Assembly: GCA_963771705.1 (NCBI GenBank)
Contig: CAVYUP010000002.1
Span: 330,435 to 394,434, forward strand
DNA from: DATFVA01 sp963771705
GTDB taxonomy: Bacteria > Bacteroidota > Ignavibacteria > Ignavibacteriales > Ignavibacteriaceae
Direction: 5' to 3'
DNA length: 64,000 nucleotides
Part shown: positions 52,744 to 61,614 of the stretch, piece by piece
Position numbering within the stretch: the stretch's first letter is position 1
Layout: every line of letters starts with the position of its first letter
Position numbers and translations under genes: made by a program
Notes under the pieces: model-generated
Seen by the model: only the letters and a program-made list of their open reading frames with translations
What the model was told of the DNA's origin: nothing
Database searches by the model: none

Positions 52744-54198
52744 ATGAAATTTTTAATACTCTTTATTTTTTCTATAACTACTCTCTGCGCGCAGTCCTTT
52801 AATCAATACTTTAATGATAGGACAATGCGTATTGACTATTTCCATACAGGCAACTCTTCTACCGAACTTATTACACTCGATCATATTTATACATATGGTA
52901 TCTGGGCAGGAAACCCTGATAACCTTATTGATAATTTTAATAACGGAGCATATTATTATAAAATATATGATGCAGCTTCAGACAGCCTGTTATACTCAAA
53001 AGGATTTGACAGCTACTTTAAGGAGTACCAGACAAGCGATGAAGCCCTGAACGGAGTACAGAAGGTATTCAGCGAAAGTGCAATCATCCCCGCACCAAAA
53101 AACAAGATCAGGTTTGCGCTTGATAAGAGAGATTCTTTGAATAATCTGCATGAAATTTATTCTACAGTGATTGACCCCGCAGATATCTATATATCTGATG
53201 AAACAGTTGATAGTGCAGGTGTTACAATCTACAGGGAACATTACTCCGGCGACCCTCATAATAAAGTGGATGTAGTTATCCTCGGAGAGGGATATACAAA
53301 AAAAGATAAATCAAAATTTGAAAAGGACCTGAAACATTTCTCAGACCTTTTTATGAGCCAGCAGCCGTATAAATCTCTTAAAGATAAATTCAATATCTAT
53401 GGGGTCTATAAGGCTTCGCTTGAAAGCGGTTGCGATAATCCTGGTGCGGGTATCTACAAAAATACCCTTCTCAGTACAACCTACTATTCTCTCGGTTCAG
53501 AAAGGTATATCCTTACTGAAGATAATAAATCTATGAGGGATGTTGCTGCTAACGTACCATATGATGCTATTTATATAATGATAAACGAATCCCGATACGG
53601 CGGCGGCGGAATCTATAATTTCTACTGTACTTTTATTTCCGATAACCAGTTCAGTGATTATATCTTCCTTCATGAATTCGGACATTCGTTCTCAGGACTT
53701 GCAGATGAATATTACACCTCGGATGTTGCATATAATGATTTTTATCCGAAAGGAGTTGAACCTGTAGAACCTAATATTACACGTTTGCTCGATAAGGGTA
53801 ACCTAAAATGGAAGTACCTTGTTACTCCAGGCATAGAAATACCTACTCCCTGGGAAAAAGAAGAATATGACAAGTTTGACCTTGCTTGGCAGAAGGTTAG
53901 GAGAGAGCTAAATGACAAAGTTGCGCAGCTTCAGAGAAATAAGGCTGATGAAACTCTAATCGATTCTCTGAAAGAAAAATACAATCAACTGGATAAAAAA
54001 CATAGTGATGAAGTTGATCAATTCCTTCATGATAGTAAATACTGGGGGATGACAGGTGCGTTTGAGGGAGCCGGTTATTCATCTAAAGGAATGTACAGGC
54101 CGATGGTCGACTGCATCATGTTCTCCAAAGGTGCCAAACCTTTCTGCACTGTGTGTACGGAAAATATAAAGAAAGTGATAAATCATTATACAGATTGA
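52744..54198 (+). CDS. Secreted peptidase of the M64 (IgA peptidase) family
   Basis: 484 residues with signal peptide ending near 'TTLCAQS'. A family N-terminal beta domain is followed by the zinc-peptidase domain starting 'VDVVILGEGYTKKDKSKFEK'. The metal motif is 'HEFGHSFSGLADEYY' (HExGH plus a downstream Glu), diagnostic of M64. A charged helix 'REL...KVAQLQRNKADETL' around residue 400 and a C-terminal 'CIMFSKGAKPFCTVC' cysteine set complete it. Bacteroidota members are usually exported peptidases of unknown substrate; no sorting domain is attached here. Confidence 0.87.
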   Translation: MKFLILFIFSITTLCAQSFNQYFNDRTMRIDYFHTGNSSTELITLDHIYTYGIWAGNPDNLIDNFNNGAYYYKIYDAASDSLLYSKGFDSYFKEYQTSDEALNGVQKVFSESAIIPAPKNKIRFALDKRDSLNNLHEIYSTVIDPADIYISDETVDSAGVTIYREHYSGDPHNKVDVVILGEGYTKKDKSKFEKDLKHFSDLFMSQQPYKSLKDKFNIYGVYKASLESGCDNPGAGIYKNTLLSTTYYSLGSERYILTEDNKSMRDVAANVPYDAIYIMINESRYGGGGIYNFYCTFISDNQFSDYIFLHEFGHSFSGLADEYYTSDVAYNDFYPKGVEPVEPNITRLLDKGNLKWKYLVTPGIEIPTPWEKEEYDKFDLAWQKVRRELNDKVAQLQRNKADETLIDSLKEKYNQLDKKHSDEVDQFLHDSKYWGMTGAFEGAGYSSKGMYRPMVDCIMFSKGAKPFCTVCTENIKKVINHYTD

Positions 54199-54240
54199 TC
54201 TTTTTGAAGATCCCATGGTCTTTGTAGTGTGAGGTTAGAA

Positions 54241-56040
54241 ATGAAAAAAATATTCATATTTCTGCTGTTTGTAAATATCTCATTTGCGCAATATACTCCC
54301 AGTTCGCCCTACCTTCAGGATCCTGCGAAGGCTATTCCATATGTTGATAGCTGTGCACAATTCTGGACTCAGGTCTATGACACCGCTTTCGGAGGTTTTT
54401 ATACTAACGTAGATCGTTTCGGGCAGGTAATAACGGGCTGGGGAACAAATAAGGATCTCATTACACAATCAAGAGACGCTTACGGATTTGTAAGAGCTTA
54501 TATGCTTACAGGAAACCAGGAATACCTTGAAATGGCCCGTCACGCATTGGATTTTATGTATTCGCACGCATGGGATATTACGAATGACGGCTGGTACCAT
54601 AGTATGGATAGGTATGGCAGTCCAATAAATCCCGGAGATGTAAAAACTGCATTTGATCAGCATTATGCTCTGCTGGGTATTGCAGCATATTATGAGGCAA
54701 CGCGGGATACAAATGACTGGAACCAGTTGCTAAGAGGCTACAACAGCAGCGAAAATCATTTGTGGGATAATGATCCGCAGCAATTCGGTTATTTTGAAAA
54801 TGGTTCTTATGACTGGTCCTCTGTTTCGGGTAAAAGCTTCAATGCTACTGTAGATGCGATTACTACTAATGTCCTTGCTCTATATTTGATGACCGGTGAT
54901 AATGTCTACAGAACCCGGCTGCTGCAGTTGGCTGATAATATTCTTACTCATTTATATGAGAGTATGTCTCAGCAGGCGATCGGATTTGTGGAGGAATACT
55001 ATTCTGACTGGTCCTGGAACAACAATGAAACAATGACAATTATGGGTCATGTACTTAAATCGGGTTGGTGTCTCGGACGAATTGACCAGCTTCTACCCGA
55101 CCCAGGCTACGTTGAGGCTGCGGAAAATTTAATCCGGAATGTCTGGGAGAACGGTTATGATCATGAACTTGGAGGTCCTTATAAGGACTTTAACCGCGTA
55201 ACCGGGGAAATGCTGATGTGGGGCCAGGTTGACACAGCCAAAGCCTGGTGGCAGATGGAGCAGGCAGTTACGGCAGGACTTATGATGTATAATATTACAG
55301 GTGAATCACAATACCTTCAGATGGCCGATGAAACCTTGAGCTTTTTTATGACATATTTTGTCGATCACCAATATGGAGAGGTTTACTCCGACAGAACAAG
55401 GTATGGCGGACAGATATGGGGTCTTGAGAAAGGAAATAACGGGAAAGCAGGTTATCATTCAATTGAACTCGGCTATTATACCTATCTTTATGGAAACCTT
55501 TTCTTCAAAGGTGAGCCGGCAGCATTGTATTATAATTTTATGCCCATGGATTCAGACAGAGAAATTAAAATGAATCCTCTGGCATTTGCTGATTCAAACT
55601 ACAAAATAAAAGAAATAAAAAAAGATGGCTCTGCCTATAGTAATTTTAGCGCAGCAGAAAGAATATTGAATCTGCCTGCCGGTATAGGGGGAGAGTTTAT
55701 GGTTACCTACGAACTGACGAATACGGTTTATGCTGTTGATGAAAAGGTTATTCGTCCTGATTTTCGATTATTCCAGAATTACCCCAATCCATTTAACCCT
55801 GTTACCACCATAAATTATTCAATACCTTCCATGAGCAAGGTTTCTCTTAAGGTTTATGATATTTTAGGTGAGGTAGTTGCGGTACTCGTGGACGAAGAAA
55901 AAAGTCCCGGTACATACAGTATTAAATTTAATGCCGAAAAGCTTGCGAGCGGAGTATATATCTACAGACTCGAGAATATTTCTGGAAGCGGTCAGACGGG
56001 AAACTTCGCTCAGTCTAAAAAGCTTGTTGTATTGAAGTAG
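54241..56040 (+). CDS. Secreted AGE-fold (epimerase-like alpha/alpha barrel) protein with T9SS sorting domain
   Basis: 599 residues. After a signal peptide ('MKKIFIFLLFVNISFAQ') comes an (alpha/alpha)6 region with AGE family patterns such as 'TQSRDAYGFVRAYMLTGNQEYLE', 'TAFDQHYALLGIAAYYEATRD' and 'GHVLKSGWCLGRI' (all quoted in part), normally found in N-acylglucosamine or cellobiose 2-epimerases. The last about 90 residues are a type IX secretion sorting domain: 'FQNYPNPFNPVTTI' then 'KVSLKVYDILGEVVAVL' and a terminal 'KKLVVLK'. AGE epimerases are usually cytoplasmic, so a secreted one may be a glycoside lyase or hydrolase of the same fold. Start at 54241 has GAGG nine bases upstream; the frame extends to 54229. 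Confidence 0.82.
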   Translation: MKKIFIFLLFVNISFAQYTPSSPYLQDPAKAIPYVDSCAQFWTQVYDTAFGGFYTNVDRFGQVITGWGTNKDLITQSRDAYGFVRAYMLTGNQEYLEMARHALDFMYSHAWDITNDGWYHSMDRYGSPINPGDVKTAFDQHYALLGIAAYYEATRDTNDWNQLLRGYNSSENHLWDNDPQQFGYFENGSYDWSSVSGKSFNATVDAITTNVLALYLMTGDNVYRTRLLQLADNILTHLYESMSQQAIGFVEEYYSDWSWNNNETMTIMGHVLKSGWCLGRIDQLLPDPGYVEAAENLIRNVWENGYDHELGGPYKDFNRVTGEMLMWGQVDTAKAWWQMEQAVTAGLMMYNITGESQYLQMADETLSFFMTYFVDHQYGEVYSDRTRYGGQIWGLEKGNNGKAGYHSIELGYYTYLYGNLFFKGEPAALYYNFMPMDSDREIKMNPLAFADSNYKIKEIKKDGSAYSNFSAAERILNLPAGIGGEFMVTYELTNTVYAVDEKVIRPDFRLFQNYPNPFNPVTTINYSIPSMSKVSLKVYDILGEVVAVLVDEEKSPGTYSIKFNAEKLASGVYIYRLENISGSGQTGNFAQSKKLVVLK

Positions 56041-56224
56041 ACGAGCTGTAATAACTTTGTTCAGGATAAAAAATAGGAGGAATCTGCCTTACTAAAGTTC
56101 ACCTCATCATCGATCTTCATTCACCAATCCCCGATAGTTTCCTTCTATCCTAAATCAATTTACAAGCGCGTTCTATATACATACCTTTAGCCAAGTTAAT
56201 ATTTTAAAAGAACCAGAGGTTAAT

Positions 56225-56668
56225 ATGTCCCGATTAGTAGTAACATTTTCAGGCTTAATACTTTTCCTGTTTGTTATGACCTCCTTCGGATTTAATAAAG
56301 AATCTCTTGACAATCCAGATACAAGAAAAGCCGCAGTGGAAAATCTGTTATCAGGTGTTCAAAGCGATAATTACGGACTGAGAACAAGTTCGGCATTTAT
56401 GTTAGGTGAAATCAAGGCGCAGGAAGCTGTTTATCCTTTAATGAGGATGCTCAGGACAGAGGAATGTGAGGATGCCAGAATTGTTGCCGCACTTGCACTC
56501 TATAAAATCGATCACCCCAAAGGAATATTTGCAGTTAAACAAGCCACCAGGTTCGACGTTAGTGAGCGGGTAAGAAAAATGTGCACAAATTTTTATTACG
56601 AAACACTTAAAGTAAAATACAGCGTAAATGCTTCTATCAAAGACGACAGTGAAGTAGCAATCCGGTAA
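56225..56668 (+). CDS. Small exported HEAT-repeat protein
   Basis: 147 residues. A signal peptide of about 22 residues is followed by two to three HEAT-like helical repeats, 'NYGLRTSSAFMLGEIKAQEAVYPLMRMLR' and 'DARIVAALALYKIDHPKGIFAVKQ' (quoted in part). HEAT-repeat proteins of this size act as protein scaffolds; nothing here identifies a partner. A good terminator follows. Confidence 0.75.
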   Translation: MSRLVVTFSGLILFLFVMTSFGFNKESLDNPDTRKAAVENLLSGVQSDNYGLRTSSAFMLGEIKAQEAVYPLMRMLRTEECEDARIVAALALYKIDHPKGIFAVKQATRFDVSERVRKMCTNFYYETLKVKYSVNASIKDDSEVAIR

Positions 56669-56697
56669 ATTGTTTCTTCATAATAGAACCTCCTCTA

Positions 56698-56728
56698 AAC
56701 CGGGATTGCCTATCCCGGTTTTTTTTAT
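56698..56728 (+). terminator. Rho-independent terminator after the HEAT-repeat gene
   Basis: AACCGGGA (56698-56705), seven-base loop, TCCCGGTT (56713-56720), and a T run to 56728. Confidence 0.85.
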
Positions 56729-56786
56729 GTCCGGACTGTATAGCCAGTATAATTTATTTATATTTTTTGTCCATCTGAAATAATTT

Positions 56787-58124
56787 ATGCATTTATACAA
56801 GAGAGAAATAAAGAAAACACTTGAACTCGCTTATCCTGTCATTATAGGTCAGCTCGGCTTTATAATGATGGGTGTAGTCGATAGTGTAATGGTTGGCAGT
56901 TTAGGTGCTGTTCCACTTGCCGCTGCTTCCGTGAGTAATAGTTTGTTTATACTTATCTGGATGATAGGATTAGGAATCTCTATTGCGGTCACTCCGCTCG
57001 TTGCAATAGCGGTAGGCGGAAATCGGTATGAGGAATGCGGAATTCTTTTCCGGCAGTCGCTTTTAATTAACGTTGTGGCTGGTATTTTAATCGCAATAGC
57101 AGTTTTTGGAGGCTCGTATCTTCTCAGGTTTATAGATCAGCCCATTAACGTAGTTTTACAGGCAGAATCATATACACGTCTCCTTGGATTCTCAGCTATT
57201 CCTTATATGGTCTTTGCATCGTATAAGCAATTTATTGAAGGATTTTCTGTAATGCGTCCTTCTATGGTTGTAGTTCTGCTGGCTAACCTGATAAATATAT
57301 TTTTTAACTGGCTTCTGATATTCGGTAATGCAGGTTTCCCGCAACTGGGACTTGATGGGGCCGGTTGGGCTACTTTAGCTTCAAGAATATTTATGGCTGT
57401 TATGTTAATGTTTTATGTAATGCGCTCAGACCACTTCAGGCCTTATGATGTGACATTCCATTTCAAAAGTATTAACATGCATATCATCAAAAAGATTCTC
57501 GCATTAGGACTGCCAAGTGGGATACAATATTTCTTCGAAGTGGGTGCATTTTCATTTGCGGTTGTGATGGTAGGGTGGCTTGGCACCTATCAGCTGGCCG
57601 CACATCAGATCGCAATAAATCTTGCCTCGATTTCTTTTATGTGCGCGCTTGGAGTCTCGGCAGCAGGAAGTATAAGAGTAGGAAATGCCGTTGGCCGGAA
57701 AAATGTTGCTGAAACAAGAAGGGCAGGATTTACAGCAATAATTATCTCAGGTTCGATAATGGGGACATTTGGTATTGTCTTTATTTTATTCAGAACTATC
57801 CTCCCTTCATTTTATATCGATAACCCTGAGGTTATTTCTATTGCCTCAACTATATTGATTATCGCGGCTTTATTCCAGGTTTTTGATGGGGTTCAGGCAG
57901 TCGGTATCGGTGTGCTGCGTGGACTAACCGATGTAAAAGGTCCTACCCTTATTACATTTATTGCCTACTGGGTACTTGCTTTACCTATTGGATACCTGAT
58001 GGGATTTATTCTGGATTATGGAATTGTGGGTGTATGGATAGGACTACTGATTGGACTGACCACTTCAGCGGTGCTGCTAACCTTACGTTTTAATGCAAAA
58101 AGTAAACAGATAGTTGAAGTTTAA
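56787..58124 (+). CDS. MATE-family multidrug/toxin exporter
   Basis: 445 residues with 12 predicted helices in two similar halves. 'YPVIIGQLGFIMMGVVDSVMVGSLG' near the start and 'LGLPSGIQYFFEVGAFSFAVVMVGWLG' near the middle (each given in part) are the paired MATE repeats. Export of cationic drugs or metabolites with sodium or protons. Convergent with the sigma-54 activator gene; the two overlap by four bases at the stops. Confidence 0.9.
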   Translation: MHLYKREIKKTLELAYPVIIGQLGFIMMGVVDSVMVGSLGAVPLAAASVSNSLFILIWMIGLGISIAVTPLVAIAVGGNRYEECGILFRQSLLINVVAGILIAIAVFGGSYLLRFIDQPINVVLQAESYTRLLGFSAIPYMVFASYKQFIEGFSVMRPSMVVVLLANLINIFFNWLLIFGNAGFPQLGLDGAGWATLASRIFMAVMLMFYVMRSDHFRPYDVTFHFKSINMHIIKKILALGLPSGIQYFFEVGAFSFAVVMVGWLGTYQLAAHQIAINLASISFMCALGVSAAGSIRVGNAVGRKNVAETRRAGFTAIIISGSIMGTFGIVFILFRTILPSFYIDNPEVISIASTILIIAALFQVFDGVQAVGIGVLRGLTDVKGPTLITFIAYWVLALPIGYLMGFILDYGIVGVWIGLLIGLTTSAVLLTLRFNAKSKQIVEV

Positions 58125-59515
58125 TTTATACCTAGTTTCTTCATCTTCCGCCATAAAGTGGAAGGATTAATTTGAAGCTCTTCTGATGTTGCTCTTTTAT
58201 TCCATTTATTTTGTTCCAGAGCAGTTAGAATAAGTTCTTTTTCCATTTCCATTACATTTTTCCTGATCTGTGTTGAACCAGGCATAGAACTTTTAATTTT
58301 TTCCTCCCGGAGACTTTTAGGGAGATGTTCTGTACGAATTATACTGCTGTTGCATAAAATAAAACAGTGCTCAATCACATTTTCAAGCTCTCTTATATTA
58401 CCGGGCCAATCATAGTCATATAACAACTCATAGGCCGATGCAGAAAATTGACTGACAGATTTACCGAATTTCTCATTAAAATGATCGATGAAATGACTGA
58501 CAAGCAAAGGCAGATCATCTTTTCTTTCCTTTAATGGAGGCAAATGAATATTTATAATGTTCATCCTGTAAAAAAGATCTTTCCTGAATCTGCCTTTTAA
58601 TATTTCTTCACCCAGATCCTTATTAGTTGCAGCTATTATCCTTGTTCCCATAGTAATACTTTTTGTTCCGCCGACCCTCTCAAATTCTCTTGTCTCCAGT
58701 ACACGCAGCAGCTTCGTCTGTACAGCTAATGACAGATCACCAATTTCATCAAGGAATAACGTGCCGCCTTTTGCAAGTTCAAATCTGCCAATTTTGGTCT
58801 TAACAGCTCCCGTGAAAGCGCCTTTTTCATGTCCAAATAGTTCACTCTCAATCAACGCTTCAACAAACGCACTGCAGTTTACTGCAATGAAAGCCCCGGT
58901 TCTTCTGGGGCTCCGGAGATGGATTGCTCTTGCCGCCAGTTCTTTTCCTGTTCCGCTATCGCCTGTTAATAACACCGAACTATCAGTTTGAGCTACACTC
59001 TCGAGTACAGAGATAATTTTCTTTAACTCTTTGTTCTTTCCAATTATATTCTCGTAGCTGTACCGTTCTTCAAGATGAGATGATAAATTTTTTATTTCTG
59101 ATATATCGATGAATGTCTCAACTGCACCGATCTTTTCATTTTTGTTGTTTAGTAGAATTGCGGAGTTGATCCGGATTGGAACTTTATCTCCATTCTTCTG
59201 AACTATCTCTAGCTCATTGCCTATAGTCGACTTACCTTTATTCATGGTTTGTTCCATATGGCAGCCGTTCCTGCATAGGGTTGAAGAGAAAATATTCCAG
59301 CATTTATTTCCAACAGCTTCTTCTTTTTTATACCCTGTTATCTTTTCGGCTGAATTGTTAAACGCCGTTATATTCCACTCATTATCAATGGTAAATGTCC
59401 CTTCGATATTACTATTGAAAATAGCTTCAAATTTATTGCGCTGATCGATAAGTTCCTGGTTCTTTGCGGCAAGATCATCGGATAGAGATAATATTGGACT
59501 CTTTACTTCATTCAT
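58121..59515 (-). CDS. Stand-alone sigma-54-dependent activator (PAS-AAA+-Fis)
   Basis: 464 residues: an N-terminal PAS domain (about 25-150) with a cysteine set 'CWNIFSSTLCRNGCHME', the AAA+ domain with Walker A 'LLTGDSGTGKELAARAIHLR' and the sigma-54 contact loop 'GHEKGAFTGAV', Walker B 'GGTLFLDEIGDL', and a C-terminal Fis-type HTH 'NKRATSEELQINPSTLWRKMK'. No receiver domain or histidine kinase accompanies it, so the PAS domain is the likely sensor; the cysteines could bind a metal or respond to redox. Start at 59515 follows GGGGAG seven bases upstream; the longer frame to 59578 is not supported. It reads away from the radical SAM operon across a 199-base gap holding candidate sites. Confidence 0.9.
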   Translation of the reverse strand: MNEVKSPILSLSDDLAAKNQELIDQRNKFEAIFNSNIEGTFTIDNEWNITAFNNSAEKITGYKKEEAVGNKCWNIFSSTLCRNGCHMEQTMNKGKSTIGNELEIVQKNGDKVPIRINSAILLNNKNEKIGAVETFIDISEIKNLSSHLEERYSYENIIGKNKELKKIISVLESVAQTDSSVLLTGDSGTGKELAARAIHLRSPRRTGAFIAVNCSAFVEALIESELFGHEKGAFTGAVKTKIGRFELAKGGTLFLDEIGDLSLAVQTKLLRVLETREFERVGGTKSITMGTRIIAATNKDLGEEILKGRFRKDLFYRMNIINIHLPPLKERKDDLPLLVSHFIDHFNEKFGKSVSQFSASAYELLYDYDWPGNIRELENVIEHCFILCNSSIIRTEHLPKSLREEKIKSSMPGSTQIRKNVMEMEKELILTALEQNKWNKRATSEELQINPSTLWRKMKKLGIN

Positions 59516-59552
59516 TTTTTCTCCCCAAAAGGAAATTTTCAACTGCCATAAT

Positions 59553-59571
59553 ATTGCAATACCGTTGCAAT
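59553..59571. promoter_or_regulatory. Inverted-repeat site 1 upstream of the radical SAM operon
   Basis: ATTGCAA (59553-59559), 5-base spacer, TTGCAAT (59565-59571): a perfect 7-base inverted repeat. With site 2 it shares the 12-base direct repeat CATAATATTGCA (59547 and 59589), 42 bases apart, i.e. on the same face of the helix. The Fis-type activator encoded next to it is the obvious candidate binder. Confidence 0.6.
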
Positions 59572-59594
59572 AATTCAATGCTTTATTACATAAT

Positions 59595-59610
59595 ATTGCA
59601 GGAACGCAAT
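59595..59610. promoter_or_regulatory. Inverted-repeat site 2 upstream of the radical SAM operon
   Basis: ATTGC (59595-59599), 6-base spacer, GCAAT (59606-59610), an inverted repeat matching the outer arms of site 1. Preceded by the same CATAATATTGCA word. Located about 50-65 bases upstream of the candidate -24/-12 promoter, a normal distance for activator sites. Confidence 0.55.
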
Positions 59611-59659
59611 TTGAGAAAACCAGGTACCCTCAAACACTAATTTTTTTACAACTTAATTA

Positions 59660-59674
59660 TGGCATTCGCATTGA
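59660..59674 (+). promoter_or_regulatory. Degenerate sigma-54 (-24/-12) promoter candidate
   Basis: TGGCATTCGCATTGA at 59660-59674 matches the consensus TGGCAC-N5-TTGC except for C-to-T in the -24 box and C-to-A in the -12 box; the GG to G spacing is right. It lies 41 bases before the ATG at 59715 and downstream of the two inverted-repeat sites, with a sigma-54 activator gene next door. No sigma-70 promoter of the kind seen elsewhere is visible here. Confidence 0.45.
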
Positions 59675-59714
59675 ATTGCCTTCAAAATAAATAGTTATAA
59701 AATGAGAATTAATT

Positions 59715-60737
59715 ATGGCGCTATTATGGCTAAACGACAAATTTGAATTACTAGGCCGGAAATTAGAGAAAAATCTTCTGGCTCATAAACACCTGAAAGG
59801 CAGAGTCGTATACGGTCCTGCCTATTCGAGAAGGTTGGGCATGGTGCTCGGTATAAATACCGTTAAGTCAGGAACCTGTTCTTATAATTGTATTTATTGT
59901 CCTGCCGGCAAAACCTCGGTTAATACGGTCTGTCCAGATAATTGTATAACTCCCTATACCCTTTATGCAGCTGTAAAAAGTAAACTGAGGGAATTGGCAA
60001 AGGCCGGAAGTAAAATAAAATACATCCTATTTTACGGGAGCGGCGACTGTTGTCTCGATTCTTGCCTGGCAAAAGAAATTCTTCTGCTTAGAGACTTTGG
60101 TTATAAGATCGCCGTATTCACAAATTCTGCTATGTTATGTAACAAGAAAATCCAGGAGAATTTAATGTTTGCTGACTATGTATCTCTTAAAATAGATACA
60201 GTAAATGAAAACACCTGGCATAAAATAAATCGTCCACATTTAAGATTAAAGTACGACCATATACTAGAAGGGATTAAAGAATTTGCAGATACATTTAAAG
60301 GTTCGCTTACAACTGAAACCACTTTTATCAGAAGCATCAATGGTAATGCCGATGAGGTTGTGGGATTAGGTAAATACCTGAAAACCTTGAAGCGCGATGC
60401 CTCGTATTTTATGACACCTGTTTACCCGCCTCTGGAAGACTATGGTATAAGTCCTGAAGAGAAAACACTTAATATGTTGTCTGAAACAGTCAGAAATAAG
60501 GTCCCGAATTCCGCTATGCTTTGCAGTCCTGAAAAGGATAAATTGATGATTTCCGAAGATTTTGAAAATGAACTCCTTGGTTTGCTTGCCCTCCACCCGG
60601 TTAGTGAGCAGGCTGTAATTCAGTTTGCTGAGTCCAACAATAAAAAGAATGAACTGGCTGAAATGCTGCAGGAGGGGAGCATAAAGCCTGTTGAATTCAA
60701 TGGTAAGAAATTTTTGTCACTGTATGGAACTGCATAA
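59715..60737 (+). CDS. Radical SAM protein with a degenerate SAM-binding motif
   Basis: 340 residues. The [4Fe-4S] cluster triad is intact, CSYNCIYC at Cys55, Cys59 and Cys62, inside 'GINTVKSGTCSYNCIYCPAG', the COG0731-like pattern shared with the paralogue at 61615-62547. The usual Gly-Glu-Pro SAM motif is replaced by 'GSGDCCLDSCL' (residues 108-118), and extra cysteines occur at 73, 77, 112, 113 and 117, so an additional metal site is possible. 'SLKIDTVNENTWHKINRPH' is the conserved Asp-Thr/Asn...Arg-Pro segment. First gene of the operon; its stop is directly followed by the thioesterase ATG. Confidence 0.83.
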   Translation: MALLWLNDKFELLGRKLEKNLLAHKHLKGRVVYGPAYSRRLGMVLGINTVKSGTCSYNCIYCPAGKTSVNTVCPDNCITPYTLYAAVKSKLRELAKAGSKIKYILFYGSGDCCLDSCLAKEILLLRDFGYKIAVFTNSAMLCNKKIQENLMFADYVSLKIDTVNENTWHKINRPHLRLKYDHILEGIKEFADTFKGSLTTETTFIRSINGNADEVVGLGKYLKTLKRDASYFMTPVYPPLEDYGISPEEKTLNMLSETVRNKVPNSAMLCSPEKDKLMISEDFENELLGLLALHPVSEQAVIQFAESNNKKNELAEMLQEGSIKPVEFNGKKFLSLYGTA

Positions 60738-61145
60738 ATGGAACAATATGACGATTATACCGAAATCAAACTTATAATTAAACCTTATGACATAGACGCA
60801 GCCGGGCATGTAAATAATGCAGTTTATATCAACTGGCTGGAAGATCTTCGAGTTAAGTTATTCAGTGAAATAATTCCGCTGCAATCTCTGATAAAAAGAA
60901 ATATTTTCCTGGTAGTTGCATCCACCAGTATAAAATACAGGGTTCCTTTGTTCCTGTATAATGAACCCAGGGGAATTCTAAAGGTCGATAAATATTCTAA
61001 AGGCATATGGTTCGTCTCAGCTAAGTTTATGCTCGAAGACACGCTTGCTGCTGAAGCCCTACAAAAATGTGTTCTGATCGACAAAAAGCATAATAAAATG
61101 CTGGCCGGATATGAACATCCTAATTTTATTAAGGAAGTATCATGA
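60738..61145 (+). CDS. Acyl-CoA thioesterase, 4HBT hot-dog fold
   Basis: 135 residues. 'DIDAAGHVNNAVYINWLEDLR' (in part) is the catalytic Asp and helix motif of the 4-hydroxybenzoyl-CoA thioesterase family. The rest fits a single hot-dog domain. Substrate unknown. It abuts the radical SAM gene and overlaps the next gene by ATGA (61142-61145), which places it firmly in the operon even though its role there is unclear. Confidence 0.83.
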   Translation: MEQYDDYTEIKLIIKPYDIDAAGHVNNAVYINWLEDLRVKLFSEIIPLQSLIKRNIFLVVASTSIKYRVPLFLYNEPRGILKVDKYSKGIWFVSAKFMLEDTLAAEALQKCVLIDKKHNKMLAGYEHPNFIKEVS

Positions 61146-61588
61146 AAGAAAAAATAAAGATAGGGATTATTACCTGTGAAAGATATGCCTCCTGTACCGG
61201 TGGAAAATGTTTTCGGGCAATGAAAAAAAGGGAAGGCGCTTTTGATATTTACAAAGATAAAGACATTGAACTGGTGGGTTACACTACTTGCGGCGGCTGT
61301 CCCGGTGCGAATATAGAATATGCTCCCGAAGAAATGAGGAAAAATGGAGCACAGGTAATACACTTTGCAACAGGAATGCTTGTAGGTTTCCCTCCCTGTA
61401 TTTACATAGATTATTTCAGAAATTATATCCAGAGCAGGTTTAACCTTCAAGTGGTTGTAGGTACTCACCCGGTTCCTGAAACCTACTATATGGCACATTT
61501 GAAAAGTAATACCGGAAACATACCAGGCTGGAATGAACTTATGAAGCCTGTACTTAAGGACAAGAATTCTCGTACCGGCTATAATTAA
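61142..61588 (+). CDS. CGGC-domain protein
   Basis: 148 residues. Conserved cysteines: 'CERYASCTGGKCFRAM' near the N-terminus and 'YTTCGGCPGANIEYA' (the CGGC motif), plus 'VGFPPCIYIDY' later. Members occur in anaerobes and are thought to bind a metal or Fe-S cluster, but no reaction is known. Its position between the two radical SAM genes suggests a link to their product or cluster supply. Confidence 0.83.
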   Translation: MKEKIKIGIITCERYASCTGGKCFRAMKKREGAFDIYKDKDIELVGYTTCGGCPGANIEYAPEEMRKNGAQVIHFATGMLVGFPPCIYIDYFRNYIQSRFNLQVVVGTHPVPETYYMAHLKSNTGNIPGWNELMKPVLKDKNSRTGYN

Positions 61589-61614
61589 AAGGAATTACTG
61601 AAGGTAAAATTAAA

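Noticed and set aside
60824..61498. 224-codon minus-strand open frame across the thioesterase and CGGC genes
   Set aside because: It lies opposite two coupled genes with strong family motifs; its translation is rich in Cys/Phe/His/Ser with no domain pattern, typical of an antisense shadow.
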